The position numbers and the translations under genes were made by a program. A DNA stretch of 45,118 bases from the NCBI GenBank assembly GCA_031364965.1, contig JANLXF010000139.1:1-45118 (forward strand), written 5' to 3'. The notes beneath the pieces are model-generated. The model searched no databases and was not told the origin of the DNA. It saw only the letters and a list, made by a program, of their open reading frames with translations. Shown one piece after another: positions 16,754 to 25,118 of the stretch. The first letter of the stretch is position 1; each line of letters begins with the position of its first letter. Source of the stretch: JAOUEA01 sp031364965 (GTDB taxonomy: Bacteria; Actinomycetota; UBA4738; HRBIN12).

Positions 16754-17221
16754 GTGGACGCGGAAGCGCTGGTCAGACCCGTGGTCGAGGCCGCCGGCTA
16801 CGAGCTCGTCGAGGTGGCGACCGCTCGCGAGGGCGGCACCCGGATCCTCCGCGTGACGGTAGATCGCGAGGCGGGCATCGGCCTGGACGACCTGGGGTCA
16901 CTGTCCGACCAGGTCTCCCGCGGGCTCGACACGGGTGGCTACGACCCCGGGCCCTACCGGCTCGAGGTGTCGTCGCCCGGGATCGAACGCTCGCTCGCCG
17001 GCCCGACGCAGTTCCGCAGGGCGGTGGGGGAGCGGGTGAAGGTCAAGACCGCGGCGCCCGCGACCGGACCGAAGACACACGTGGGCCCGTTGCTGCGCGC
17101 CGACGACGAGGGCATCGTGCTCGACGTCGACGGCACGGAGCTGCGCGTCCCCTACGCCGACATCGCGTCGGCGCGCACCGTCGTCGATTGGGACGCCGAA
17201 CTGAAGAGGAGCAACGCATGA
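16754..17221 (+). CDS. rimP: Ribosome maturation factor RimP
   Basis: 155-residue assembly factor for the 30S subunit, with the N-terminal alpha/beta domain (residues about 1-80, including the YRLEVSSPGIERSL signature) and the C-terminal SH3-like barrel (about 85-150). The GTG start has GAGGAGGG about 9 nt upstream. The TGA overlaps the ATG of nusA (ATGA). RimP-NusA-YlxR-IF2 is one of the most stable operons in bacteria and supports the assignment. Confidence 0.95.
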   Translation: MDAEALVRPVVEAAGYELVEVATAREGGTRILRVTVDREAGIGLDDLGSLSDQVSRGLDTGGYDPGPYRLEVSSPGIERSLAGPTQFRRAVGERVKVKTAAPATGPKTHVGPLLRADDEGIVLDVDGTELRVPYADIASARTVVDWDAELKRSNA

Positions 17222-18390
17222 ACGCCGAGATGATCGCGGCTCTTCGCGAGCTGGAACGGGAAAAGGGCATCGCCTTCGAGACGATCCTCAGGGGCCTCGA
17301 AGAGGCCATGTCGTCCGCCTACAAGACGTGGTGGAAGCAGGAGAATCCCGACGCCGACGACGACTTCGTGAGCTTCCGCGCCGAGATCGACCCGGAGACG
17401 GGCGACCTGCGCATGTGGAAGCAGGACCTGGAGGAGATCGACGTTCCCGCGGTCGACGAGGAGTCCGAGCCGACGCTCGAGATGAAGGTCCTCGGTGAAG
17501 CCGAGGTCGAGGTCACCGACGACTTCAAGGGCAGGATCGGGGCGCAGACCGCGAAGCAGGTGATCTTCCAGAAGCTCCGCGACGCGGAACGCGAGATGAC
17601 CTATGAGGAGTTCGCCGGCCGGGAGGGCGACGTCGTCACGGGCATCGTGCAGCAGTCCGAGCGCCGGTACACGCTGCTCGACCTCGGCAAGGTCGAGGCG
17701 CTGCTGCCCCAGGGCGAGCAGGTGCCCAGCGAGCCGTACCGCGCCGGCGAGCGCATGAAGGCCTACATCACGGAGGTGCGCCGCGGGACCAAGGGTCCGC
17801 AGATCGTGGTGTCGCGTTCTCACCCGGGCCTGCTGAAGTCGCTGTTCGCCCTGGAGGTACCCGAGATCGAGGAAGGCATCGTGGAGATCCGCGCGGTCGC
17901 GCGCGAACCCGGCCACCGCTCGAAGATCGCGGTGAGCTCGAACGAGCCCGGCGTCGACCCGGTGGGCGCCTGCGTCGGGCCCAAGGGCTCCCGCGTGCGG
18001 ATGGTCGTGAACGAGCTGCGCGGGGAGAAGATCGACGTGGTGCCGTGGTCGGATAATCCCGGCGAGCTCGTCGCGCACGCCCTGCAGCCCGCCAAGGTCA
18101 AGGAGGTCCGCACCGACGAGACGACCGGCACGGCCCAGGTCATCGTCCCCGACTACCAGCTGTCGCTGGCGATCGGGAAAGAGGGGCAGAACGCCCGGCT
18201 CGCGGCCCGGCTGACCGGGTGGCGCATCGACATCAAGTCCGAGACGCAGGCGAGCGAGGAAGCGCGGGCACCTGCGGCCGCGCCCGCCGAGCCTCCCGCG
18301 CAGGCTGAGACGCCCGCCGAGCCCGAGTCGCCCGTCGAGGTGCCCGTCGCGGAGCCGGACGCGGTCGAGGCCACGACCACGGAGGCGTAG
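17218..18390 (+). CDS. nusA: Transcription termination/antitermination factor NusA
   Basis: 390 residues. The N-terminal RNA polymerase-binding domain (about 1-130) starts MNAEMIAALRELEREKGI. An S1 domain follows (about 135-200, GDVVTGIVQQSERRYTLLDL), then KH1 (VGACVGPKGSRVRMVVNEL) and KH2 (LSLAIGKEGQNARLAA). The last ~45 residues are an Ala/Pro/Glu-rich tail, which is not conserved. NusA modulates pausing, termination and rRNA antitermination. It is coupled to rimP upstream and followed after 6 nt by ylxR. Confidence 0.97.
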   Translation: MNAEMIAALRELEREKGIAFETILRGLEEAMSSAYKTWWKQENPDADDDFVSFRAEIDPETGDLRMWKQDLEEIDVPAVDEESEPTLEMKVLGEAEVEVTDDFKGRIGAQTAKQVIFQKLRDAEREMTYEEFAGREGDVVTGIVQQSERRYTLLDLGKVEALLPQGEQVPSEPYRAGERMKAYITEVRRGTKGPQIVVSRSHPGLLKSLFALEVPEIEEGIVEIRAVAREPGHRSKIAVSSNEPGVDPVGACVGPKGSRVRMVVNELRGEKIDVVPWSDNPGELVAHALQPAKVKEVRTDETTGTAQVIVPDYQLSLAIGKEGQNARLAARLTGWRIDIKSETQASEEARAPAAAPAEPPAQAETPAEPESPVEVPVAEPDAVEATTTEA

Positions 18391-18396
18391 GCGGGC

Positions 18397-18660
18397 GTGC
18401 CGCACGTGCCCGAGCGCACGTGCGTGGGGTGCCGAACGCAGGCTCCCCGGTCCGCGATGCTGCGGATCGTGCGAGGCGCCGAGCGGGTGACCGTCGACGC
18501 CTCCGGATCGGCGCCTGGCAGGGGCGCGTGGGTCCACCGTGAGGGGGACTGCATCGACCGGGCGCTGGGCAAGGGCGGGCTCGCGAGGGCGCTCCGGACC
18601 GGCCTGGGCGCAGGCGAACTGGGTAGGCTAAGGGACGACATCGAGACGGGAGCGGCGTGA
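18397..18660 (+). CDS. ylxR: YlxR-family RNA-binding protein (RNase P modulator)
   Basis: 87 residues with the family start PERTCVGCRTQAPRSAMLRIV, and GRGAWVHREGDCIDRAL near the middle. YlxR (RnpM) binds RNA and has been reported to modulate RNase P in Bacillus. It is nearly always between nusA and infB, as here. The GTG start follows nusA by 6 nt, and the TGA overlaps the infB GTG (GTGA), indicating translational coupling. Confidence 0.93.
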   Translation: MPHVPERTCVGCRTQAPRSAMLRIVRGAERVTVDASGSAPGRGAWVHREGDCIDRALGKGGLARALRTGLGAGELGRLRDDIETGAA

Positions 18661-20861
18661 GGGTTCACGAACTGGCGAAGGAGCTCGGGGTCACCAGCAA
18701 GGTCCTGCTGGGGACGCTGGAACAGATGGGCGTGGCGGGAAAGTCCGCTTCGTCCAGCGTGCCCGAGGACCTCGTCCCCCGTCTGCGCGCCTCCGGCGGC
18801 AAGCCGACCGAGGCGCCGAAGCGCCGCGAGGTGCTCGAGCCGCCGCCCGCGCCGCGCAAGCCCAAGCCGAAGGCGGCCCCCAAGCCCAAGGTGGCCGCGG
18901 CGTCCGCGGTGACCTCGGTCCCCGCGCCGGCGGCCCAGTCCGACGCGGCCCCGGCGATCCCGGCCGCGGCAGCGACGCCCGCACCGACCGCGCCCGCAGC
19001 CACGCCGGCGCCCGCCGCGGCAGCGACCCCTTCGGGGTTCGCAGCCCCCACCACCCCCACGCCGCGCCGCCGCCAGCCCAAGCCCGGGCCGGCGAGCCCC
19101 GCCGTGCCCACGCTGCAGGTCGTCCGGGGCGCCACCCCGCAGACGATCGCCGAGAAGGTCGGCGCCTCGCCCGCGGACATCGTGAAGATCCTGTTCCTGG
19201 CCGGCGAGATGGCCACGGCGACCTCGTCCCTGTCCGACGAGGCGATCGGCCTGGTGGCCGCCGAGCTCGATCTCGAGACCCAGATCGTGGGCATCGAGGA
19301 CGAATTGGCTGCCGAGGACCTGATCGACGAGGAGGTCGACGAGTCGCTGTTGACCCCTCGCCCTCCGGTCGTGACCGTGATGGGCCACGTCGACCACGGC
19401 AAGACCAAGCTGCTCGACGCGATCCGTGAGACCGACGTGGTGGCCGGCGAATTCGGCGGCATCACCCAGCACATCGGTGCCTATCAGGCGCACGTCGGCG
19501 ACCGGGACATCACGTTCATCGACACACCCGGCCACGAGGCGTTCACCGCGATGCGGGCGCGCGGGGCGAAGGTGACCGACATCGCCGTACTCGTGATCGC
19601 GGCCGACGACGGCGTGATGCCGCAGACCCTCGAGGCGCTCGACCACGCCAAGGCCGCGGAGGTGCCGATCGTCGTCGCGGTCAACAAGGTCGACAAGGAA
19701 GAGTCCGACCCCAACCGCGTGCGCACGCAGATGGTGGAGCACGGGGTCGTTCCCTCGGAATGGGGCGGCACGGTGGAGTTCGTCGACGTGTCCGCCAAGG
19801 CCAAGCTGAACCTCGACACGCTCCTGGAGACGCTGCTGCTGGTCGCCGACCTCGAGGAGCTCAAGGGCGTCCCCACCGGGCGCGCGCGCGGAACCGTGAT
19901 CGAGGCGCACCTGGACAAGGGCCGCGGGCCCGTCGCGACCGTGCTCGTACAGCGGGGCACGCTCACCGTGGGCGACGCGCTCGTCTGTGGCACGAGCTAC
20001 GCGAAGATCCGCGCGATGCAGGACGAGTACGGCGCCGCCGTGAAGGAGGCGGGCCCCTCCAAGCCCGTCGTGATCCTGGGCTGGAGCTCGGTCCCGTCCT
20101 CGGGCGACGAGTTCCGCGAGGTGGACGACGAACGCGAGGCCCGGCACGTGGCTTCCGAACGCGAGGCGAAGTCCCGCGCGGCCGAGCTCGTGATCAGCCG
20201 GCCGCCGACGCTCACCGACCTGCTCCGCCAGGCCGAGCGCGCCGAGATCCCGGAGCTGAACCTGATCGTGAAGGCCGACGTCCAGGGCTCGCTCGGGGCG
20301 CTGTCCGACGCGCTCCTGAAGCTTCCTCAGGAGGAGGTGCGCGTCAACATCGTGCGCGCCGCCGCGGGCGCGATCACGCGAGACGACATCTCGCTCGCGA
20401 TGGCGTCCAGCGCGGTCGTGATCGGCTTCAACGTTCGGCCCGACAAGGTCGCGCGCGAGCTCGCGGAGCAAGAGAAGGTCGACATCCGCCTCTACCAGGT
20501 GATCTACGACGCGATCGACGACATCAAGGCCGCCCTCTCGGGCATGCTCAAGCCCGAGGAGCGCGAGAAACTGGGCGGCGAGGCCGAGGTCCGGCAGACC
20601 TTCCGGGTCCCCAAGCTCGGTGTGATCGCCGGGTGCTACGTCCGCACCGGCACGATCAAGCGGAACGCCAAGGCACGCCTCGTCCGCGACGGCGTCGTGA
20701 TCTACCACGGCAAGCTCGGCTCGCTCCGACGCTTCAAGGACGACGCCTCCGAGGTCCGCGAGGGCTACGAATGCGGGATCGGGATCGAGAACTTCCAAGA
20801 CATCAAGGAAGGCGACGTGATCGAGACCTACGAGGTCGAGGAGATCGCGCGCACGATCTAA
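18657..20861 (+). CDS. infB: Translation initiation factor IF-2
   Basis: 734-residue GTPase that brings fMet-tRNA to the 30S subunit. An IF2N-type domain is at residues 1-50 (VHELAKELGVTSK). An Ala/Pro/Lys-rich linker follows (about 55-150), then a second N-domain (PQTIAEKVGASPADIVK) and the G domain with GHVDHGKT (243-250), DTPGHEAF and NKVDK. Domains II-IV follow, with DVQGSLGAL and the final YECGIGIENFQDIKEGD. The linker is shorter than in streptomycetes. GTG is the start, because it overlaps the ylxR stop and gives the canonical N-terminus MRVHELAKEL. Confidence 0.97.
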   Translation: MRVHELAKELGVTSKVLLGTLEQMGVAGKSASSSVPEDLVPRLRASGGKPTEAPKRREVLEPPPAPRKPKPKAAPKPKVAAASAVTSVPAPAAQSDAAPAIPAAAATPAPTAPAATPAPAAAATPSGFAAPTTPTPRRRQPKPGPASPAVPTLQVVRGATPQTIAEKVGASPADIVKILFLAGEMATATSSLSDEAIGLVAAELDLETQIVGIEDELAAEDLIDEEVDESLLTPRPPVVTVMGHVDHGKTKLLDAIRETDVVAGEFGGITQHIGAYQAHVGDRDITFIDTPGHEAFTAMRARGAKVTDIAVLVIAADDGVMPQTLEALDHAKAAEVPIVVAVNKVDKEESDPNRVRTQMVEHGVVPSEWGGTVEFVDVSAKAKLNLDTLLETLLLVADLEELKGVPTGRARGTVIEAHLDKGRGPVATVLVQRGTLTVGDALVCGTSYAKIRAMQDEYGAAVKEAGPSKPVVILGWSSVPSSGDEFREVDDEREARHVASEREAKSRAAELVISRPPTLTDLLRQAERAEIPELNLIVKADVQGSLGALSDALLKLPQEEVRVNIVRAAAGAITRDDISLAMASSAVVIGFNVRPDKVARELAEQEKVDIRLYQVIYDAIDDIKAALSGMLKPEEREKLGGEAEVRQTFRVPKLGVIAGCYVRTGTIKRNAKARLVRDGVVIYHGKLGSLRRFKDDASEVREGYECGIGIENFQDIKEGDVIETYEVEEIARTI

Positions 20862-20882
20862 GGATCGTCGCGCAGCGGCGGG

Positions 20883-20888
20883 TAGGCT
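20883..20888 (+). promoter_or_regulatory. -10 element TAGGCT for rbfA (leaderless)
   Basis: TAGGCT ends 6 nt before the rbfA ATG, so the predicted +1 is the A of the start codon. No Shine-Dalgarno is present. The promoter would let rbfA-nrnA-truB be expressed apart from infB. Confidence 0.5.
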
Positions 20889-20894
20889 GGTCCG

Positions 20895-21248
20895 ATGACC
20901 CAGGGAGCACGCACCGACCGCGTCGGCGAGGAGTTCCGCGAGATCCTCGCGGAGGAGATCCCCAAGCTGAAGGACCCCCGTGTGGGATTCGTGACGGTGA
21001 CCGGGGTGAAGGTCTCGCCCGACCTGCATCACGCCTGGATCGCCTACACCTGCCTGGGCTCCGACAAGGAGCGAGCCGCGACGCGGGCGGCGCTCCGATC
21101 CGCGCGGCCGCACCTTCGGGCCGCGCTCGGACGACAGGTGCGCATGAAGTACCTGCCCGAGCTCGAGTTCGAGGAGGACACCACCTACGAGCAGAGCGAG
21201 CGGATCGAGCGGCTGATCGCCGAGCTGCACCCCCGGGAGGATCGATGA
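20895..21248 (+). CDS. rbfA: Ribosome-binding factor A
   Basis: 117-residue KH-fold protein that helps mature the 16S rRNA 5' end and the 30S subunit. Signature stretches are RVGEEFREILAEEI, DPRVGFVTVTGVKVSPDL and the C-terminal LPELEFEEDTTYEQSERIE. It lies 33 nt downstream of infB, its normal position. The ATG follows a TAGGCT hexamer and lacks a ribosome site. Its TGA overlaps the ATG of the DHH phosphoesterase gene. Confidence 0.95.
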   Translation: MTQGARTDRVGEEFREILAEEIPKLKDPRVGFVTVTGVKVSPDLHHAWIAYTCLGSDKERAATRAALRSARPHLRAALGRQVRMKYLPELEFEEDTTYEQSERIERLIAELHPREDR

Positions 21249-22228
21249 CCACGGCAGCGCTCGCCCGCGCGGCCGAGATCCTCGGCGCGGCCGACGAGGT
21301 GGCGCTGGCCTGTCACGTGAACCCCGACGCCGACGCCCTGGGCTCGATGTTGGGCCTGGCGAACTTCCTGGAGTCGCGCGGCGTCCGCACGATCGCGTCG
21401 TTCCCGAACGAGCCGCTCGTCGCCCCGCGCTGGGCCTCGTGGCTCCCGGGCGCCGATCGGCTGGTCGCGCCCAAGTCGTTCCCGAAGGCGCCGGCCGTGA
21501 TGGTGACGTGCGACTGCGCGTCGTTCGACCGGCTCGTGTCGCTCGGCCACGCCGCGACGAACGCGGGCGAGGTGATCTGGATCGATCACCATCGCTCGAA
21601 CGACGGCCTGGGAACCGTGTCGCTGATCGACCCCGCCGCCTCCTCGACCTGCGAGATGGTGTTCCGGCTGATCGACGCGATGGGGGGCGGGATGGGTGCC
21701 GACACGGCGATCTGCCTGTACGCCGGTCTGGTCACCGACACCGGCCGGGTCCAGTACGAGGCAACGACCTCGGAGACGCTCCGGGTCGCCGCCGCGCTCC
21801 GCGAGCACGAGTTCGACCACGCCGGGCTCGTTCAGGCGCTCTACGAAGATCACCCGCGGGAGTACCTGCGCCTGGTGGGCACGGCTCTCGGGCGGCTGGC
21901 CTACGTGTCGGACGCCGACCTCGTCTGGACCTACCTCACGCAGGCCGACCTGCGCGAGGCGGGGGTCCATCCCTCCGACACGGACGATCTGATCGACGTG
22001 ATCCGTACGGCGCGCGACGTCGACGTGGCCGCGATCGTCAAGCAGCAGAAAGACGGCAGGTTCAAGGTGAGCGTTCGCTCGCGCGGGGGTCACGACCTCG
22101 CCGCGATCGCGGCCACGTTCGGCGGGGGAGGCCACCGACTCGCGGCCGGCTACACCTCGTCGTACGGGCCCGCCGAGACGGTGTCGCGCCTGATCGATGC
22201 GTTGAAGGGCGAGCCGGTCGCACCGTGA
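21245..22228 (+). CDS. nrnA: DHH/DHHA1 phosphoesterase, NrnA-like
   Basis: 327 residues. The DHH domain has HVNPDADALGS (H24, D28, D30), a DCAS metal motif, the name-giving DHH at residues 114-116 and TDTGRVQY. The C-terminal DHHA1 domain has FGGGGHRLAAGY. NrnA-type enzymes degrade nano-RNA and pAp; some actinobacterial members also hydrolyse cyclic dinucleotide products such as pApA. The exact substrate cannot be read from sequence. It overlaps rbfA (ATGA) and truB (GTGA), as is typical for the rbfA-nrnA-truB group. Confidence 0.93.
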   Translation: MTTAALARAAEILGAADEVALACHVNPDADALGSMLGLANFLESRGVRTIASFPNEPLVAPRWASWLPGADRLVAPKSFPKAPAVMVTCDCASFDRLVSLGHAATNAGEVIWIDHHRSNDGLGTVSLIDPAASSTCEMVFRLIDAMGGGMGADTAICLYAGLVTDTGRVQYEATTSETLRVAAALREHEFDHAGLVQALYEDHPREYLRLVGTALGRLAYVSDADLVWTYLTQADLREAGVHPSDTDDLIDVIRTARDVDVAAIVKQQKDGRFKVSVRSRGGHDLAAIAATFGGGGHRLAAGYTSSYGPAETVSRLIDALKGEPVAP

Positions 22229-23079
22229 GCGAGCCCGACGGCCTGCTCCTGGTGGACAAGCCGGCGGGCATCACCTCGCACGACGCCGTCGCGATCGTGC
22301 GCCGCGCCCAGGCCACGAAGAAGGTCGGCCACGCCGGCACGCTCGACCCGATGGCGACGGGCTTGCTCGTGATGGGGATCGGCCGGGCCACCCGGCTGCT
22401 GCGGTTCCTGGGCGACCTGCCCAAGGTGTACGAGGGCACGATGCGGCTGGGGATCGAGACCGCCACGCTCGACGCCGACGGCGAGATCACGCGGGAGCGC
22501 GACGTCGAGGTCAGCGAACCGCAGGTGCGGGCCGCGATGGCGGCCCTCGTCGGCGATTCGATGCAGACCCCGCCGGCGTACTCCGCGGTCAAGGTCGGCG
22601 GCACGAAGCTGTACGAGGCGGCCCGCAAGGGCCAGACGCTCGAGGCCGCCCCGCGTCCGATCCACGTGGCGACGTTCGACCTGCTGGGCTACGACGGGCG
22701 CGACGCCGGGTTCCGGGTCATATGCGGCGGGGGGACGTACGTGCGGGTGCTGGCGGCCGACGCCGGCACCGCGCTGGGGTGCGGCGCCCACCTGACGGCC
22801 CTGCGGCGCACCGCGATCGGGCCGTTCGACGTCGCGGAGGCCGCCCCGCCCGACGCGGCCGCGAGGCCGCTCCCGATCGAGCGGGCCGTCGACCACCTGC
22901 CGCGCATCGACCTCGAGCCCGAGGAAGCGATCGCCGCCGGGCACGGCCGGATCCTCGGACCGGCCGGCATCGAGGGGCCGTACGGGGTGTTCGGCCCCGA
23001 CGGGCATCTGATCGGCGTCTGGGAGGACGAGGGAACGAAGGGCCGCCCGCAGGTCGTGCTGCCTCCGCTCGACCGCTAA
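22225..23079 (+). CDS. truB: tRNA pseudouridine-55 synthase
   Basis: TruB makes pseudouridine 55 in the T-loop of almost all tRNAs. Of 284 residues, the start GLLLVDKPAGITSHD, the catalytic motif GHAGTLDPMATG (nucleophile D41), and YSAVKVGGTKLYEAARKG and GGGTYVRVLAAD are conserved. The GTG start overlaps the nrnA stop (GTGA). The last ~60 residues carry the C-terminal PUA-like part. It ends 47 nt before the next promoter-bearing gene. Confidence 0.96.
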   Translation: MSEPDGLLLVDKPAGITSHDAVAIVRRAQATKKVGHAGTLDPMATGLLVMGIGRATRLLRFLGDLPKVYEGTMRLGIETATLDADGEITRERDVEVSEPQVRAAMAALVGDSMQTPPAYSAVKVGGTKLYEAARKGQTLEAAPRPIHVATFDLLGYDGRDAGFRVICGGGTYVRVLAADAGTALGCGAHLTALRRTAIGPFDVAEAAPPDAAARPLPIERAVDHLPRIDLEPEEAIAAGHGRILGPAGIEGPYGVFGPDGHLIGVWEDEGTKGRPQVVLPPLDR

Positions 23080-23093
23080 CGAGGGGCCGCTGC

Positions 23094-23099
23094 TAGCCT
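23094..23099 (+). promoter_or_regulatory. -10 element TAGCCT for the flippase-like gene
   Basis: TAGCCT predicts a transcript start near 23106. The short leader has a strong ribosome site (GGGGGGAGG ending at 23121) about 6 nt before the TTG at 23127, which decides that unusual start. Confidence 0.45.
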
Positions 23100-23126
23100 G
23101 GGCCGATCGTCAGGGGGGAGGCATCG

Positions 23127-24272
23127 TTGGGGTCGGAGCACGGGTCGGCGGCGCAAGCGGCCGACGGGGAAGGCACGCCGGAACACGGCCACGACGCACG
23201 CGTGAAACGCATCCTCGGCGGGATCGTGTCACTCGTCATCGTCGTCGGCATCTTCGGGTTCGCGATCCCGAAGGTCGCCGACTACGGGGCCGTGTGGGAC
23301 GCGATGAAGACGATGACGCCGGTGGAGCTCGGCACGCTCTTCCTGGCGATGATCTTCAACCTGTTCACGTACTGGTGGGCGAACATGGCCGCGCTCCCGG
23401 GCCTGCGGCTGTGGCCCGCCGCGGTCCTCACCCAGACCACCACCTCGGTCGCCAACACGATCCCCGGTGGAGGCGCGATCGCCGTGGGGCTCACGTACGC
23501 GATCCTGCGATCCTGGGGGTTCTCGGGCACCGACACGGCCCTCTACGTGGGGGTCACCGGCACGTGGAACATCTTCGCCAAGCTCGCGCTGCCGGTCATC
23601 TCGATCGCGATCTTGGTCCTGGCCGGGGAGAGCAGCGGCGCCTACGTCACGGCCGCGGTCGTGGGGGTGGTTGTGCTCGCGGTCGCGGTCGCGCTGCTGG
23701 CGGCGGTGTTCTCCAGCGAGCGGCTCGCGCGCCGGATCGGGACCACGATCGGCGCGGTGATCGGGTTCATGACGAAGCCGTTCCGCCGGGGCAAGCCGGC
23801 GATGTCCGAGATGGGGGAGGCCGCGGTACGCTTCCGCCGGGACACGATCGGGCTGGTGGCCCACCGGTGGATCCGCCTCACCTTCTTCACGATCGTGAGC
23901 CAGCTCGCGCTCTTCCTGGTCCTGCTGCTCGCGCTCCGGCACATGGGCATCGATGAGGCCGAGGTGAGCGCGGCCAGGGTGTTCGCCGTCTACTCGTTCA
24001 GCAGGCTGCTCTCCGCCGTGCCGCTCACGCCCGGCGGGGTGGGCGTGATCGACCTGGGCTACGTGGGCGGGCTCACGGCTGGCATCCCCGAGGCCGATCA
24101 CCCCGAGATCGTCGCCGCCGTCCTGATCTTCCGGCTGCTCACGTACGGGATCCAGATCCCGCTCGGGGGGTTCACGTACTTCGTCTGGCTCAAGCGTTCG
24201 AGCTGGCGTCGGAACGGAGCCGACGAAGCGAGCGCGGACGGATCCGCGGACGCGGCCGGGGGCCGGGCCTAG
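23127..24272 (+). CDS. Lysylphosphatidylglycerol synthase TM/UPF0104 family membrane protein
   Basis: 381 residues with about seven or eight membrane helices between residues 28 and 365 and a polar N-terminus of about 27 residues. The block SRLLSAVPLTPGGVGVIDL is the hallmark of the LPG_synthase_TM/UPF0104 family, which includes the MprF flippase domain and glycolipid-related membrane proteins. A role in moving or modifying an envelope lipid is likely but the substrate is unknown. TTG start as judged by the ribosome site. It overlaps the convergent PAP2 phosphatase gene by 4 nt, an enzyme class that also acts on lipid phosphates. Confidence 0.85.
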   Translation: MGSEHGSAAQAADGEGTPEHGHDARVKRILGGIVSLVIVVGIFGFAIPKVADYGAVWDAMKTMTPVELGTLFLAMIFNLFTYWWANMAALPGLRLWPAAVLTQTTTSVANTIPGGGAIAVGLTYAILRSWGFSGTDTALYVGVTGTWNIFAKLALPVISIAILVLAGESSGAYVTAAVVGVVVLAVAVALLAAVFSSERLARRIGTTIGAVIGFMTKPFRRGKPAMSEMGEAAVRFRRDTIGLVAHRWIRLTFFTIVSQLALFLVLLLALRHMGIDEAEVSAARVFAVYSFSRLLSAVPLTPGGVGVIDLGYVGGLTAGIPEADHPEIVAAVLIFRLLTYGIQIPLGGFTYFVWLKRSSWRRNGADEASADGSADAAGGRA

Positions 24273-25054
24273 GCAGAATCCGCGGGGACCCCGGCCTGCG
24301 CGCGCGCCTCCGGGTCCTGGGGGTCGATCTCGTCGGGCGGCGGCGCGCCCTCGATCCTTCGGTCCATCAGGGCCAGGACGGCCGCGATCGTGAGCGCCAC
24401 GCCCGCGCCCAGACACACCCCGGCGAACGCGTCCGAGAGCCAGTGCGCGTTCAGGTAGACGCGTGAGAGTCCCATCAGGAACGCGAAGCCGGCGGCGACC
24501 CACTCCCACACCCGCCGCCGGTGCCCGGCCGGCAGGAAGGCGATCACGAGGGAGATGCCGACCGCGGCACCCGCGACGGAGTGACCCGATGGGAACGAGC
24601 TCCCACCTGTGGTCACGAGGGCAGCGGAGGGCCGCGCGCGACCGACCCCGGCCTTCAGCACCGTGAGCAAGATCTCGGAGACGAGCCACGTGGCGGCGAA
24701 CGCGATCGCGTGCCGGTACCGGCGCAGTACGAAGACGAGCGCCAGCAGCGCCAGCGCGCGGAACGGGATGTTGAAGGCGCCGCCCCCCACGATGTTCAGC
24801 ACGCGCGCCAAGAAGGTGAGGACCGGGTTCCGGATCTGCTGCATCGTGTCGAACGCCGCTCCGTCGAGCCGCCCGATCGGTGCGAACGCCGTATCGGGGG
24901 CGACCCGCTGCGCCTGCGATCCGACCGCGGCAACCAACACGGCCGTGGCGCCCAGGAGCGCCAGGCCCGAGGTCAGGCCGAAGTAAGGCCGGTGCAGCAG
25001 TGGCCGGTGCGGGCGGGATCCCTTCGCAAGGGTGGGTTCGGTGGGTGCGGACAT
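24269..25054 (-). CDS. PAP2-type membrane phosphatase
   Basis: 261 residues with about six membrane helices and the complete PAP2 active site: KAGVGRARP (K-x6-RP), SSFPSGHS, and SRVYLNAHWLSD (S-R-x5-H-x3-D). Such enzymes remove phosphate from phosphatidic acid, undecaprenyl diphosphate or related lipids on the outer face of the membrane. The ATG at 25054 is chosen because TAGCAT on the minus strand ends 8 nt upstream, giving a near-leaderless mRNA and a short basic N-terminus; upstream in-frame starts run through ribF. It is divergent from ribF and convergent with the flippase-like gene. Confidence 0.92.
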   Translation of the reverse strand: MSAPTEPTLAKGSRPHRPLLHRPYFGLTSGLALLGATAVLVAAVGSQAQRVAPDTAFAPIGRLDGAAFDTMQQIRNPVLTFLARVLNIVGGGAFNIPFRALALLALVFVLRRYRHAIAFAATWLVSEILLTVLKAGVGRARPSAALVTTGGSSFPSGHSVAGAAVGISLVIAFLPAGHRRRVWEWVAAGFAFLMGLSRVYLNAHWLSDAFAGVCLGAGVALTIAAVLALMDRRIEGAPPPDEIDPQDPEARAQAGVPADSA

Positions 25055-25062
25055 CGAACGGG

Positions 25063-25068
25063 ATGCTA
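25063..25068 (-). promoter_or_regulatory. -10 element TAGCAT for the PAP2 gene (leaderless)
   Basis: On the minus strand TAGCAT ends 8 nt before the ATG at 25054. A CTTGAA at 25090-25085 (16-nt spacing) is a possible -35. Confidence 0.45.
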
Positions 25069-25105
25069 CCCCGCTGTCCCTCACTTCAAGCATCGTCGCG
25101 TCGGG

Positions 25106-25111
25106 TAGCCT
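25106..25111 (+). promoter_or_regulatory. -10 element TAGCCT for ribF (leaderless)
   Basis: TAGCCT ends 7 nt before the ATG at 25119. It decides the ribF start over an in-frame GTG-type start at 25032. No FMN riboswitch-like sequence is present in the 64-nt divergent gap. Confidence 0.5.
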
Positions 25112-25118
25112 CAGCGCC

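Noticed and set aside
18153..21230. 1025-codon minus-strand open frame opposite nusA-infB-rbfA
   Set aside because: Low-complexity translation with no recognisable domain; it is the mirror of well-conserved plus-strand genes.
25055..25118. FMN riboswitch before ribF
   Set aside because: The gap is only 64 nt, contains the two opposing promoters, and has none of the conserved riboswitch segments.
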